Shown: one piece after another, positions 36,228-45,907 of the stretch | How positions within the stretch are numbered: the first letter of the stretch is position 1 | Layout of the letters: the number at the start of each line of letters is the position of its first letter | DNA from: Serratia sp. FDAARGOS_506 | GTDB taxonomy: Bacteria > Pseudomonadota > Gammaproteobacteria > Enterobacterales > Enterobacteriaceae | NCBI RefSeq assembly: GCF_003812745.1 | Contig: NZ_CP033831.1 | Location: 4,092,001-4,156,000 of the forward strand | Direction: 5' to 3' | Length of the DNA: 64,000 bases | Position numbers and translations under genes: made by a program | Notes under the pieces: generated by a model | What the model was told of the DNA's origin: nothing | What the model saw: only the letters and a program-made list of their open reading frames with translations | Databases searched by the model: none

Positions 36228-38114
36228 TCAGACCTGTCGCAGGTAAACATCCGTAATGCGCAGATCAAAGTTACTTTTCATTTCAGTGACGTCAATAAGC
36301 AAGAAAGCGTGCGTAGCCCAGTCCGGCGCTCGCTCGAAGGCGGGCGGCTGCGTAGGATAACCCTGCATTTGGCCTGGGATGATAACGTTTTTCAAATCAG
36401 ATTCATTGCCGCTAAATTGATAAGTGTAAACGTGACCGGTTTCCTGCTTGAGAATTTGGGGTTCAACGTCTTGTTGTGGACCATATTCGCGCAGCTTCGC
36501 CCATAGAATTTTGACTTGGCAGCGTTGCCCATCACCCGCGTAAGTGTTGGCGCGAACATGGTGAATAACGCTGCCGTAACCTTTCAGGCTGACGGTTCCC
36601 AGCACCGCCTGGAACACACCATTACCAGCGGCCGCGTTGCGCCCCAATGAAACAAAATCGGCCTGGCGAATAAGGCTGAAATTGGTGCTGTTAGTCGTAC
36701 CCCACCCGTAGCGAGATTTGCGTACCGTATTAACACCTCCCGGCGGCAGAACCCAAACTTCCTCAGCCCATTTGTCGCTACCGTTGCTATACGTCGTGCC
36801 ATCCAGCCAATTGTCCTGTACGGTTGTATCGGTTCGCACCTGAGTTAACAGATAAGGCCAAGAGATAGGCAATTGCGTATTACGTAGAGAGACAGAACCC
36901 GTGCCATCAATCCAACCACTGACGTTGGCGTCACCACCTTGTTGCATCTGACCGATATTGACCTTATCAAATACCACTCGCGCCAAATTACCCACATAGA
37001 ATGGGTTAGAGGTTGTCGGATAGGCCGTCGGGCTACCGCCGGCTTTGAAGGTAAAAAGACCGCCGATAATGTTGACTTTGCAAAGTTTAGCATCCGGAAT
37101 GTTCAGGATGTAATTTTGTGGGCCATAGCCTTCAACGTGACAATCGCGGAAAATATGTTGTCCACCCTCGATATGCATATACTTTCCGACATGGCTGGAG
37201 GAGGTTTGCGGCCCGTTCTTACCGTAAATGTAATCAAAGGAACAGTTTAAAAAATAGCTGTAGCCCCCCTGTAATTTCACACCGCAATTGCTCTGAGCGA
37301 AAATGCAGCTGTGGAAATTCATCTCTTCACCGGAATTGGAAGTATTGTCGGGGAAGTAATAGCAAATGTCACAGTGATTGAAACTAAAGCCATACATGCG
37401 CAGGAAGTAAAAATCGGTAGTGCCGGTTATGCCATACGCAAAACCTTCGATCCCACCGCCGATAAAGGTCAGCGAATTGCGACCATAGTTAGCCGAGAGC
37501 GAAGTAGAAAACGTCATGCCATCGACAAATGAATTGGCGCCAGGGCCAATCATACGCAAATTTTTCACGCTGAGATTGCCCTGGGTATAACCGGCGTTGT
37601 TTTGCCATTGAATCGCGATTTTACGTTCGGTGGCGTTGCCCTGTGTCATGGCGCTAAAATCCAGCAAGGCGCCGGAGAAATCGTAATCGACGGTTTTCAA
37701 ATCCAGCTTCAGCGTTTCCGTACATTTAAACTGCCCGCTCCCGAACTGCAGATTCCCGTTTTTCAATACGCGTGAACCGCTGGATACCGCCTGCGAGCTG
37801 GCATAATCGTGAGCGGCTTGAATGGCAGCGGCGTCCTCTGAAATACCGTCACCTTTCGCACCGAACATATAAGGCGACACCGTACCGGCAACGTCCAGGA
37901 CGCGCACCCACAACCAAGCGGCGTTGGGACGGATGAACATCCCGCCATCATCCATCGGTGTCGATTGTGCTTTGGCGACGAAGATACCGCCGCCGACGGG
38001 CTGACGATTGCTGGCATTCCAATCGCCGTAGTATGCGGTCACGGCGATCAATTCACCGACTGCGCCAGGAAGAGTGTTTCGTAACGTAGCGATATCAGGG
38101 CAAGTATTCATCAT
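36228..38114 (-). CDS. Orphan phage-tailspike-like beta-helix protein (pectate-lyase superfamily)
   Basis: The 628-residue protein has the hallmark PYMFGAKGDGISEDAAAIQA (residues 81-100) that opens the right-handed beta-helix of phage tailspikes and polysaccharide depolymerases (Pectate_lyase_3 type). The helix runs through repeats such as NSLTFIGGGIEGFAYGI, MNFHSCIFAQSNCGVKLQGG and YFLNCSFDYIYG. Before it, residues 1-80 (LRNTLPGAVGELIAVTAYYG, GGGIFVAK) look like the adaptor found in front of many spikes. After it, a trimerisation or binding tail ends FLLIDVTEMKSNFDLRITDV. There is no signal peptide, no membrane segment and no phage gene nearby. A LexA box overlaps its promoter. Base composition is visibly more AT-rich than in flanking genes. 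Substrate is unknown; catalysis is inferred. Confidence 0.8.
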   Translation of the reverse strand: MMNTCPDIATLRNTLPGAVGELIAVTAYYGDWNASNRQPVGGGIFVAKAQSTPMDDGGMFIRPNAAWLWVRVLDVAGTVSPYMFGAKGDGISEDAAAIQAAHDYASSQAVSSGSRVLKNGNLQFGSGQFKCTETLKLDLKTVDYDFSGALLDFSAMTQGNATERKIAIQWQNNAGYTQGNLSVKNLRMIGPGANSFVDGMTFSTSLSANYGRNSLTFIGGGIEGFAYGITGTTDFYFLRMYGFSFNHCDICYYFPDNTSNSGEEMNFHSCIFAQSNCGVKLQGGYSYFLNCSFDYIYGKNGPQTSSSHVGKYMHIEGGQHIFRDCHVEGYGPQNYILNIPDAKLCKVNIIGGLFTFKAGGSPTAYPTTSNPFYVGNLARVVFDKVNIGQMQQGGDANVSGWIDGTGSVSLRNTQLPISWPYLLTQVRTDTTVQDNWLDGTTYSNGSDKWAEEVWVLPPGGVNTVRKSRYGWGTTNSTNFSLIRQADFVSLGRNAAAGNGVFQAVLGTVSLKGYGSVIHHVRANTYAGDGQRCQVKILWAKLREYGPQQDVEPQILKQETGHVYTYQFSGNESDLKNVIIPGQMQGYPTQPPAFERAPDWATHAFLLIDVTEMKSNFDLRITDVYLRQV

Positions 38115-38130
38115 ATTATCCTCACAGGGT

Positions 38131-38150
38131 TACTGTATTTATATACAGCC
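38131..38150. promoter_or_regulatory. LexA (SOS) box upstream of the tailspike-like gene
   Basis: TACTGTATTTATATACAGCC matches the enterobacterial SOS consensus (TACTG, five TA steps, CAGTA) at 17 of 20 positions. The invariant CTG-N10-CAG core and the CTGT/ACAG arms are intact. It ends 17 bp before the ATG at 38114, overlaps the -10 of the predicted promoter, and no plus-strand gene is there to claim it. Confidence 0.85.
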
Positions 38151-38165
38151 ATGTAACTCTATGAA
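38138..38165 (-). promoter_or_regulatory. Predicted sigma-70 promoter of the tailspike-like gene
   Basis: On the minus strand TTCATA (38165-38160) and TATAAA (38143-38138) are separated by 16 bp. The -10 lies within the LexA box. A short leader with GAGGAT 5 nt before the ATG completes a compact expression signal. Confidence 0.55.
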
Positions 38166-38286
38166 CGAATGAACCATGCATCAATATCGGGAGTGTTGTT
38201 CTATTGCCCACCGAACATACTGGTCTATTGGATGTAACGCCTCCTTCTGCTACTTTTATCCCCCATACAAAGGCAGAGAAATGCCG

Positions 38287-38400
38287 TTACACGACGAGTT
38301 TTCCCCGCACCACCACCTTGCCCGGTTTTATCTCGGGACCGGCAATACGGCGGTTCGCCAGATTCAACGCTTGCCAGGCGGTTGAGGTAGGAAGGCTGGA
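38287..38400 (-). pseudogene. Possible C-terminal remnant of a LacI-type regulator
   Basis: The minus-strand frame ends AWQALNLANRRIAGPEIKPG then KVVVRGKLVV and a stop. This resembles the last helix and strand of LacI/PurR-type effector domains (A-x-L-L-x-R-I-x-G...V-x-x-x-L-V-V). Nothing upstream in the same or another frame extends the match. A plus-strand frame over the same bases (ending FPWTVDTAENAQQLLDARK) is an equally short alternative. The stretch 38166-38558 is otherwise without a gene. Confidence 0.25.
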
Positions 38401-38558
38401 GCAGATGACGTTGGAAATGACCGATAAAATGATCGCCTCAGCGTTGTTTCCGTGGACCGTCGACACTGCAGAAAATGCCCAGCAACTGTTGGACGCACGC
38501 AAGTAATGACCGGTGCCCATGCACTCAGGGGGCCTTTAGTCCGAAGCTTGTTGCAGAC

Positions 38559-38588
38559 AAAAAAAAGCCAGCACGGAGTAGCTGGCTA
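38559..38588 (-). terminator. Terminator of the TetR-family gene
   Basis: A 7-bp stem AGCCAGC/GCTGGCT is followed on the minus strand by a run of eight T, about 60 nt after the stop codon of the regulator. Confidence 0.82.
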
Positions 38589-38647
38589 AAAAGTTCTTCG
38601 AGGGAATATCTTGTGCGATAAACATACGCCTTTCGCCGCACGCTTTA

Positions 38648-39211
38648 CTAGCTATCAGTGCGATAGGCGCTGCCCGTTAAAATCAACGCCTGCATATCGG
38701 TGAACATCGTTTCCCATTCCGCCTGGTCGATATCCATCAAACCAAAGTAACGCAGCATAAAGGCGCCTTCGGTGGCGAGAAACGCCAGGCGCGCGCGTTT
38801 GCCTTCTTCGGTCGACAAATCCAAACCGGCGATACGGCTGCGGTACCATTCGCGCGTGCTCGCCAGATGTTCCGGCGTTTGAATCAGCGTCGCCATCAGC
38901 CCGGCGGCCTTGGCGCTGGAGGTCTGATCCGAACTGTGGGTGGCCAGCATATGCGCCCGCACGGCGGTCTGCGGCGAAGGAGCGTCGCCGGCGATCGCCG
39001 TAAACAGCGTCTCATAGGCGCTACCCCAGCGATCGAACATGGCATCGATAAGGGCGTCTTTGCTGCCGAAGCAATACTGCACCCCGCCCTTGGAGATCCC
39101 CATCGCTTTGGCGACGGCGTCGATGGTCAAACCGGCGGCGCCCTGGGTGGCGACGATCTCCTCGGCGGTGTCCAAAACCTTGTCGCGATCGATGCTGCGT
39201 TGACGTCCCAT
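38648..39211 (-). CDS. TetR-family repressor divergent from an efflux pump
   Basis: The 187-residue protein has the TetR N-terminal helix-turn-helix (about residues 24-45, LTIDAVAKAMGISKGGVQYC) followed by FGSKDALIDAMFDRW. The remainder is an all-helical ligand domain. It is divergent from the MFS gene at 39338 with a palindromic operator candidate between them, the arrangement of SmvR-SmvA pairs in Enterobacterales, where the repressor controls a biocide pump. Inducer unknown. Confidence 0.88.
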   Translation of the reverse strand: MGRQRSIDRDKVLDTAEEIVATQGAAGLTIDAVAKAMGISKGGVQYCFGSKDALIDAMFDRWGSAYETLFTAIAGDAPSPQTAVRAHMLATHSSDQTSSAKAAGLMATLIQTPEHLASTREWYRSRIAGLDLSTEEGKRARLAFLATEGAFMLRYFGLMDIDQAEWETMFTDMQALILTGSAYRTDS

Positions 39212-39230
39212 TAAGAAACCCTTCTTTTCA

Positions 39231-39242
39231 ATACGAACGTAT
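39231..39242. promoter_or_regulatory. Palindromic operator candidate
   Basis: ATACGAACGTAT is palindromic except for its central AA (5-bp arms ATACG/CGTAT). It lies 19 bp upstream of the tetR-type start codon in the 126-bp divergent promoter region, the expected place for self- and pump repression. Confidence 0.5.
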
Positions 39243-39337
39243 GGATATATATTATCACCAGTATACCACCCGGCATCGCCGGAGGGTTACCGCAATGGCG
39301 GCGCCTCCGCGCCGCCCACTTTAACTGGATATGAATT

Positions 39338-40810
39338 ATGTACGCCAAGAACCGCTGGTTGATCCTGACGATGGTCGCCAGCGCCCTGTTCCTGATCGTC
39401 ATCGATATGACGGTGTTATATACCGCCCTGCCGCGGTTAACCCAGGCGCTGGACGCCAGCGCCTCGCAAAAACTCTGGATCGTCAACGCCTACCCGCTGG
39501 TGGTGGCCGGCCTGTTGCCCGGCGCCGGCATGCTGAGCGACCGCATCGGCCATAAACGGCTGTTTCTCGCCGGTCTGCCGGCGTTTGCCGTCGCGTCGCT
39601 GTGCGCCGCTTTCTCGCCTACCGCCGAATGGCTGATCGCCGCTCGCGTGTTCCTCGCCGTTGGTGCGGCAATGATGATGCCCGCCACGCTGTCCATTGTG
39701 CGCCACGTCTTTACCGACGAACGCGAACGTGCGCTGGCAATCGGCATCTGGGCCTCGGTGGCTTCCGGCGGCGCAGCTATCGGCCCAGTGGTCGGCGGCC
39801 TGCTGCTGGAGTATTTCTGGTGGGGTTCGGTGTTCCTGATCAATGTGCCGGTCGTGCTGCTGGTCTGGCCGCTGGCGTGGAAACTGATACCGCGCTGTGG
39901 TGGCGACAATCCGCGCCCTTCGGACATCGTCGGCTCGGTGCAGATCATGATAGGTCTGGTCGGCACTATCTATGCGCTGAAGGAGCTGAGCAAACCGGCC
40001 CCTGATGTGAGCACCTTGCTTGTGGCAGCGCTGATCGGCGTGTTGTTCCTGGTGTTGTTCGTGCGTCGCCAGCAGCGCAGCGCCCACCCGATGATCGATT
40101 TCTCTCTGTTCCGCAACCGGCTGTTCGCAGGCGGCATCGGCGTCGCCCTGCTGTCAATGGTGGCGCTGATCGGCGTCGAGCTGGTGCTCAGCCAACGCCT
40201 GCAGCTGGTGCTCGGCCTCAGCCCGCTGCAGGCGGCGCTGTTTATTTTGCCGATCCCGCTGGCCTCAGCGCTGGCGGGGCCCGTAGCCGGCCTGCTGTTG
40301 CCGCGCTACGGCGAACGCAGCATCATCCTCGGCGGTTTTGTCCTGACTACCCTCGGCATTGCCGGTCTTGCCGCGTGGTACCAGAGCGGCATGGCGCTGC
40401 AATTGGCGAGCCTGGCGCTCGTGGGCTTTGGCCTCGGCGGCGTAATCACCGCCGCTTCTACCGCCATCATGCTGAACGCGCCGGAGGAAAAGTCCGGCAT
40501 GGCAGCGTCTATTGAAGACGTCTCCTACGAACTGGGTGGCGTACTGGGCGTGACGCTGCTCGGCGGATTGATGACCGCAGTCTACAGCCACAGCCTGGCG
40601 CTGCCGGCGGAGCTGCCGGTCAGCGATTTGGCTTACGACAGCATCGACGAAGCTCTGCGACTGGCGGCCGGGATGGCGGCCGATCGCGCGCAGCAGCTGA
40701 CGCAGCTGGCGCGTTTGGCCTTTGATCGCGCCTTTATTACGGTGCTGATCGCCGCAGCACTATTGATGGCGCTGGGCGCCGGTGCGGTAAGACTTGCGCT
40801 GCGCAAGTAA
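39338..40810 (+). CDS. MFS drug efflux transporter, DHA2 (14-TM) type, SmvA-like
   Basis: The 490-residue transporter shows the 14-segment DHA2 layout: membrane helix 1 with VIDMTVLYTALPRLTQAL, motif A in LSDRIGHKRLFLAG, and motif C in GGAAIGPVVGGLLLEYFWWG. It aligns well with Salmonella SmvA (WGSVFLINVP, SGGAAIGP). SmvA exports quaternary ammonium compounds, chlorhexidine and dyes, so a biocide-resistance role is likely. The tail (residues 425-460) has a polar loop, then a last helix. A short terminator-like CGGC-TTTTTT-GCCG lies 14 nt after the stop. Confidence 0.88.
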   Translation: MYAKNRWLILTMVASALFLIVIDMTVLYTALPRLTQALDASASQKLWIVNAYPLVVAGLLPGAGMLSDRIGHKRLFLAGLPAFAVASLCAAFSPTAEWLIAARVFLAVGAAMMMPATLSIVRHVFTDERERALAIGIWASVASGGAAIGPVVGGLLLEYFWWGSVFLINVPVVLLVWPLAWKLIPRCGGDNPRPSDIVGSVQIMIGLVGTIYALKELSKPAPDVSTLLVAALIGVLFLVLFVRRQQRSAHPMIDFSLFRNRLFAGGIGVALLSMVALIGVELVLSQRLQLVLGLSPLQAALFILPIPLASALAGPVAGLLLPRYGERSIILGGFVLTTLGIAGLAAWYQSGMALQLASLALVGFGLGGVITAASTAIMLNAPEEKSGMAASIEDVSYELGGVLGVTLLGGLMTAVYSHSLALPAELPVSDLAYDSIDEALRLAAGMAADRAQQLTQLARLAFDRAFITVLIAAALLMALGAGAVRLALRK

Positions 40811-40896
40811 CCGATAAAAGCGGCTTTTTTCGCCGTTGGATCCTGCGTAAACTGATTCGGCAACTTGCTCGACGGATTTATCGTCATCGGTTTGAG

Positions 40897-40920
40897 CGAT
40901 AACAATAATGCCTGTTATCG
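40897..40920. promoter_or_regulatory. Inverted repeat upstream of the Dps-like gene
   Basis: Perfect 7-bp arms CGATAAC/GTTATCG are separated by 10 bp, about 90 bp before the dps-type start codon. The geometry suits a dimeric regulator site. I cannot match it to OxyR, Fur or MntR consensus with confidence. Confidence 0.4.
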
Positions 40921-41010
40921 TGTTTAACCCTGCGATAAATCCGGTTACTGTAACAGCTATGGAAATTGATTCTGTCTACTATCGGAACAAATAATCAGGA
41001 GAAGATTATT

Positions 41011-41502
41011 ATGGCAACGGCAAAGAAAGCAGCGAAAACCCATATCGGCCTCGACAGTAAACAATCGGCAAAACTCGCCGAAGCGCTGAACGCGCTATTG
41101 GCGAACTATCAGGTGCTGTATATGAACGTGCGCGGCTATCACTGGAACATCACCGGCCCGCAGTTCTTTGAACTGCACGCAAAATTCGAAGAGACATATA
41201 ACGATCTGCTGACCAAGGTGGATGAGCTGGCGGAACGTATTCTGACGCTGGGTTCACAGCCGCGCCACGCTTTCAGCGACTATCTGAAAACCGCCGACAT
41301 CAAGGAGCACACCAACGTGACCGATGATAAAGGCACGTTGCGCGGGCTGTTGGAAGGGTATTCAATCTTGCTGCAACAGCAGCGTGAGCTGCTGTCAGTG
41401 GCGGCAGACGCCGGTGACGAAGGCACGGCGTCACTGATGAGTGATTACATCAAAGAGCAGGAAAAACAGGTCTGGATGCTCAACGCCTATCTGGGCAAAT
41501 AA
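41011..41502 (+). CDS. Dps-like DNA-protecting mini-ferritin
   Basis: The 163-residue protein is a Dps-family ferroxidase that oxidises Fe2+ with peroxide and may coat DNA. The inter-subunit ferroxidase ligands are all present: H44 in GYHWN, H56 and E60 in FFELHAKFEE, and D71 and E75 in DELAER. The N-terminus MATAKKAAKT has the lysines that let some Dps bind DNA. It is closer to the 'NYQVLYMNVRGYHWN' branch than to E. coli Dps, so it may be a second Dps paralogue. The start at 41011 has AGGAG 9 nt upstream. Confidence 0.9.
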   Translation: MATAKKAAKTHIGLDSKQSAKLAEALNALLANYQVLYMNVRGYHWNITGPQFFELHAKFEETYNDLLTKVDELAERILTLGSQPRHAFSDYLKTADIKEHTNVTDDKGTLRGLLEGYSILLQQQRELLSVAADAGDEGTASLMSDYIKEQEKQVWMLNAYLGK

Positions 41503-41517
41503 CCCAGACTCAATAAC

Positions 41518-41549
41518 AAAACAGTCCCTCACGGGACTGTTTTCGTTTT
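41518..41549. terminator. dps-type gene terminator
   Basis: An 11-bp stem AAAACAGTCCC/GGGACTGTTTT is followed by CGTTTT. It sits between the convergent Dps-like gene and yciY and is close to symmetric. Confidence 0.82.
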
Positions 41550-41724
41550 ACCACTCGCAGGATACCGCAAACAGCAGCGCGCGCCGATGCTGATCGTCCA
41601 AGCGCCGCCGCACCCGGATAATATGGCGATTGCTGCACGATTGGCGTTCCAGCCAGCGATGCCGGCGGCGTTGGCTCTGCCGCAACATGCGCCAGCGGCC
41701 CACTTCATTTCTACTGCGTCTCAT
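41548..41724 (-). CDS. yciY: Small basic protein YciY
   Basis: The 58-residue, arginine-rich protein begins MRRSRNEVGRWRMLRQSQRR and ends ALLFAVSCEW. It matches E. coli YciY (MKRSRTEVGRWRMQRQ...). It is divergent from cls exactly as in E. coli, which supports the call. The start at 41724 is used because homology begins there; the frame is open 13 codons further. Function is unknown. Confidence 0.85.
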   Translation of the reverse strand: MRRSRNEVGRWRMLRQSQRRRHRWLERQSCSNRHIIRVRRRLDDQHRRALLFAVSCEW

Positions 41725-41966
41725 AATTCCGTCACTCGTTCGTCTAATGCCAACCGCGGGCATTATAGCCCTTTCCGCCCGTGATCCAAGTCGCAGTTAT
41801 CGGTGCCACAACGGACGCCTCGCGGGCAAAAGCCGCCCTTTCATTTTCAGCAAGTGCCTTAACTTCATCATATTTATGTAACATAAGCGCCGATAAAAGG
41901 TTTCGCCTTGACCGATCTGTGCGTACACTCATCATTGGTGGTTTGCGAACGGGATTTTTCGCCTTT

Positions 41967-43427
41967 ATGACAACATTTTATACCGTAATCAGTTGGCTCA
42001 TGGTGTTCGGCTACTGGCTGCTGATCGCCGGCGTGACGATGCGCATTTTGATGAAACGCCGTGCGGTTCCCTCTGCCATGGCCTGGCTGCTGGTTATCTA
42101 TATTCTGCCGCTATTCGGCATCGTGGCCTATTTATCGTTCGGCGAATTACATCTGGGCAAGCGCCGGGCCGAACGCGCCAAGGCCATGTGGCCGTCGACC
42201 GCCCGCTGGCTGAAGGAGCTGAAAGAGAGCCGCCGCATCTTCGCCACCGAGTACAGCGAGGTCGCCGAACCGCTGTTCCAGCTGTGCAACCGCCGCCAGG
42301 GCATCGACGGCGTCAAGGGCAACCAGCTGCAGCTGCTCACCACCACCGATGACACGCTGAAAGCGCTGATCCGCGATATCGAACTGGCGCGCCACAACAT
42401 CGAAATGGTGTTCTATATCTGGCAACCCGGCGGCCTGGTCGATCAGGTAGCCGAATCGCTGATGGCCGCCGCGCGGCGCGGCGTACACTGCCGCCTGATG
42501 CTGGATTCCGCCGGCAGTCTGCAATTTTTCCGCAGCCCCTACCCGGCGATGATGCGCAACGCCGGCATCGAAGTGGTCGAAGCGCTGAAGGTCAACCTGC
42601 TGCGCGTGTTTCTGCGCCGCATGGACCTGCGCCAGCACCGCAAGGTGGTGCTGATCGACAACTACATCGCCTATACCGGCAGCATGAACATGGTCGATCC
42701 GCGCTACTTCAAACAGGATGCGGGCGTAGGCCAGTGGATCGATCTGATGGCGCGTATGGAAGGGCCGGTGGCCACCACCATGGGCATCGTCTATGCCTGC
42801 GACTGGGAGATTGAAACCGGCAAGCGCATTCTGCCACCGCCGCCGGACGTCAACATCATGCCGTTCGAACAAGAGAGCGGCCATACCATTCAGGTGATTG
42901 CCTCCGGCCCCGGCTTCCCCGAGGAGATGATCCACCAGGCGCTGCTGACCGCGGTCTATTCCGCGCGCGAGCAGCTGATTATGACCACGCCGTATTTCGT
43001 GCCGAGCGACGATCTGCTGCACGCCATCTGCACCGCCGCCCTGCGCGGCGTCGAAGTCAGTATCATCGTGCCGCGCGACAACGATTCGATGATGGTGCGC
43101 TGGGCCAGCCGGGCGTTCTTCTCCGAGCTGCTGGAAGCCGGGGTGAAAATCTATCAGTTCGAAGGTGGCCTGCTGCATACCAAGAGCGTGCTGGTAGACG
43201 GCCAGCTCAGCCTGGTCGGTACCGTCAATCTGGACATGCGCAGCCTGTGGCTGAATTTCGAAATCACGCTGGTGATTGACGATGACGGCTTCGGCAGCGA
43301 TTTGGCCTGCGTGCAGGAAGATTACATCGCCCGCTCCAAGCTGCTGAACGCAAAAGAGTGGCTGAAGCGGCCGTTCTGGCATCGCCTGGTCGAGCGCCTG
43401 TTCTACTTTTTCAGCCCGCTGCTGTAA
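41967..43427 (+). CDS. clsA: Cardiolipin synthase A
   Basis: ClsA joins two phosphatidylglycerols to cardiolipin in the inner membrane. The 486-residue protein has two N-terminal membrane helices (about residues 3-25 and 36-58) and two HKD phospholipase-D motifs: [20 protein letters not shown] and [20 protein letters not shown]. The start at 41967 ([12 protein letters not shown]) gives the same length as E. coli ClsA (486); the 62 codons open upstream are unconserved. Confidence 0.97.
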   Translation: MTTFYTVISWLMVFGYWLLIAGVTMRILMKRRAVPSAMAWLLVIYILPLFGIVAYLSFGELHLGKRRAERAKAMWPSTARWLKELKESRRIFATEYSEVAEPLFQLCNRRQGIDGVKGNQLQLLTTTDDTLKALIRDIELARHNIEMVFYIWQPGGLVDQVAESLMAAARRGVHCRLMLDSAGSLQFFRSPYPAMMRNAGIEVVEALKVNLLRVFLRRMDLRQHRKVVLIDNYIAYTGSMNMVDPRYFKQDAGVGQWIDLMARMEGPVATTMGIVYACDWEIETGKRILPPPPDVNIMPFEQESGHTIQVIASGPGFPEEMIHQALLTAVYSAREQLIMTTPYFVPSDDLLHAICTAALRGVEVSIIVPRDNDSMMVRWASRAFFSELLEAGVKIYQFEGGLLHTKSVLVDGQLSLVGTVNLDMRSLWLNFEITLVIDDDGFGSDLACVQEDYIARSKLLNAKEWLKRPFWHRLVERLFYFFSPLL

Positions 43428-43483
43428 AAGCCACGGCGAGCGTGCTTTAATAGCGCCAAATCATTTGTTATCAGGATTTTTTT

Positions 43484-43807
43484 ATGGATTTGAATAACCG
43501 CCTTACCGAAGACGAAACGCTGGAACAGGCCTACGATATCTTCCTCGAGTTGGCCGGCGACAATCTGGATCCGGCGGATATTCTGCTGTTCAACCTGCAG
43601 TTTGAAGAACGCGGCGGCGCCGAACTGTACGACCCTTCCGAAGACTGGAGTGAGCACGTGGACTACGATCTGAACCCAGACTTCTTCGCCGAAGTGGTGA
43701 TCGGTCTGGCGGACAGCGACGGCGAGCCGATCAACGACGTGTTCGCCCGCGTGCTGATCTGCCGCGAGAAAGACCACAAGCTGTGCCACATTCTGTGGAA
43801 AGAGTAA
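43484..43807 (+). CDS. yciU: YciU family acidic protein (UPF0263, DUF440)
   Basis: The 107-residue acidic protein matches the E. coli YciU family ([60 protein letters not shown]). The structure of a relative suggests a double-stranded-DNA mimic, but its cellular role is not established. It follows clsA by 56 nt and ends at a terminator shared with oppF. Confidence 0.92.
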   Translation: MDLNNRLTEDETLEQAYDIFLELAGDNLDPADILLFNLQFEERGGAELYDPSEDWSEHVDYDLNPDFFAEVVIGLADSDGEPINDVFARVLICREKDHKLCHILWKE

Positions 43808-43828
43808 TTCGCCGCTAGCGCATCAGAT

Positions 43829-43864
43829 AAAAAAAAGCCCCGCTCATTCAGCGGGGCTTTTTGT
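43829..43864. terminator. yciU / opp operon bidirectional terminator
   Basis: A 9-bp stem AGCCCCGCT/AGCGGGGCT is flanked by A8 on the left and TTTTTGTT on the right, between convergent yciU and oppF. Confidence 0.9.
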
Positions 43865-43881
43865 TGCCGACTAACGGCGCA

Positions 43882-44879
43882 TTACAGCGGATCGACCTTC
43901 AGGCAGGACACCGCATGGCGGAAGCTGCCCTCCAGCAGCGGACGCGTCTTGGCGCATTCCGGCCCGGCTATCGGGCAACGGGTGCGGAACACGCAGCCGG
44001 ACGGCGGGTTGATCGGCGAAGGCAGCTCCCCTTCCAACAGTTGGATCTGCTTTTCCTTCTCCTTGTCCGGATCCGGGATCGGCACCGCCGACATCAGCGC
44101 TTTGGTGTAAGGGTGCTGCGGGTTGTGGTACACCTCGTCATAGGTGCCCAGCTCCACCGCATGGCCCAGGTACATCACCAGCACGCGATCGGAAATGTGC
44201 TTCACCACCGCCAAATCGTGGGCGATAAAGATCAATGACAACCCCATCTCACGCTGCAGCTGCTGCAACAGGTTTACCACCTGCGCCTGAATCGACACAT
44301 CCAGCGCGGAGACCGGTTCGTCGCAGATCACCAGCTTCGGCTCGAGGATCAGCGCGCGTGCGATGCCGATACGCTGGCACTGGCCGCCGGAGAACTCGTG
44401 CGGATAGCGGTTGATCAGGTTAGGCAGCAGGCCGACCTTCAGCATCATCGCCTTGACCTTGTCCTTCACTTCCTGCCGCGGCATCTTCGGGTAGTAGGTG
44501 CGCAGCGGCTCGGCGATGATCTCGCCGATGGTCATGCGCGGGTTGAGCGAAGCCAGCGGATCCTGGAAGATCATCTGGATATCGCTGCGAGTCTTGCGCC
44601 AATCGGCGTCGCTCATGCCCAGCAAATCTTTCCCCAACCAGGCGACGCGCCCGCTGGTGGCTTTCACCAGGCCGATAATGGCGCGCGCGAAGGTGGATTT
44701 GCCGCAGCCGGATTCGCCAACCACCCCCAGGGTTTCACCCTCGAACAGCCGCAGCGTGACGCCATCAACCGCTTTCAGGGTTTTAGGCGGCTGCCAGAAC
44801 CACTGTTTATCGTCATGAATGTCGAAGTGCACTTTCAAATCGGCGACTTCGAGCAGCACTTTCTTGTCGGTTACCGCTG

Positions 44880-44883
<4 letters not shown>
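43882..44883 (-). CDS. oppF: Oligopeptide ABC transporter ATP-binding protein OppF
   Basis: OppF is one of the two ATPases of the oligopeptide importer. The 333-residue protein has Walker [10 protein letters not shown], the signature [15 protein letters not shown] and Walker [13 protein letters not shown], then the oligopeptide-type C-terminal extension with [20 protein letters not shown], a cysteine cluster that binds an iron-sulphur centre in relatives. It overlaps oppD by 4 nt and is the last gene of the operon. Confidence 0.96.
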
Positions 44884-45896
<1,013 letters not shown>

Positions 45897-45907
45897 GATT
45901 GCACTCC

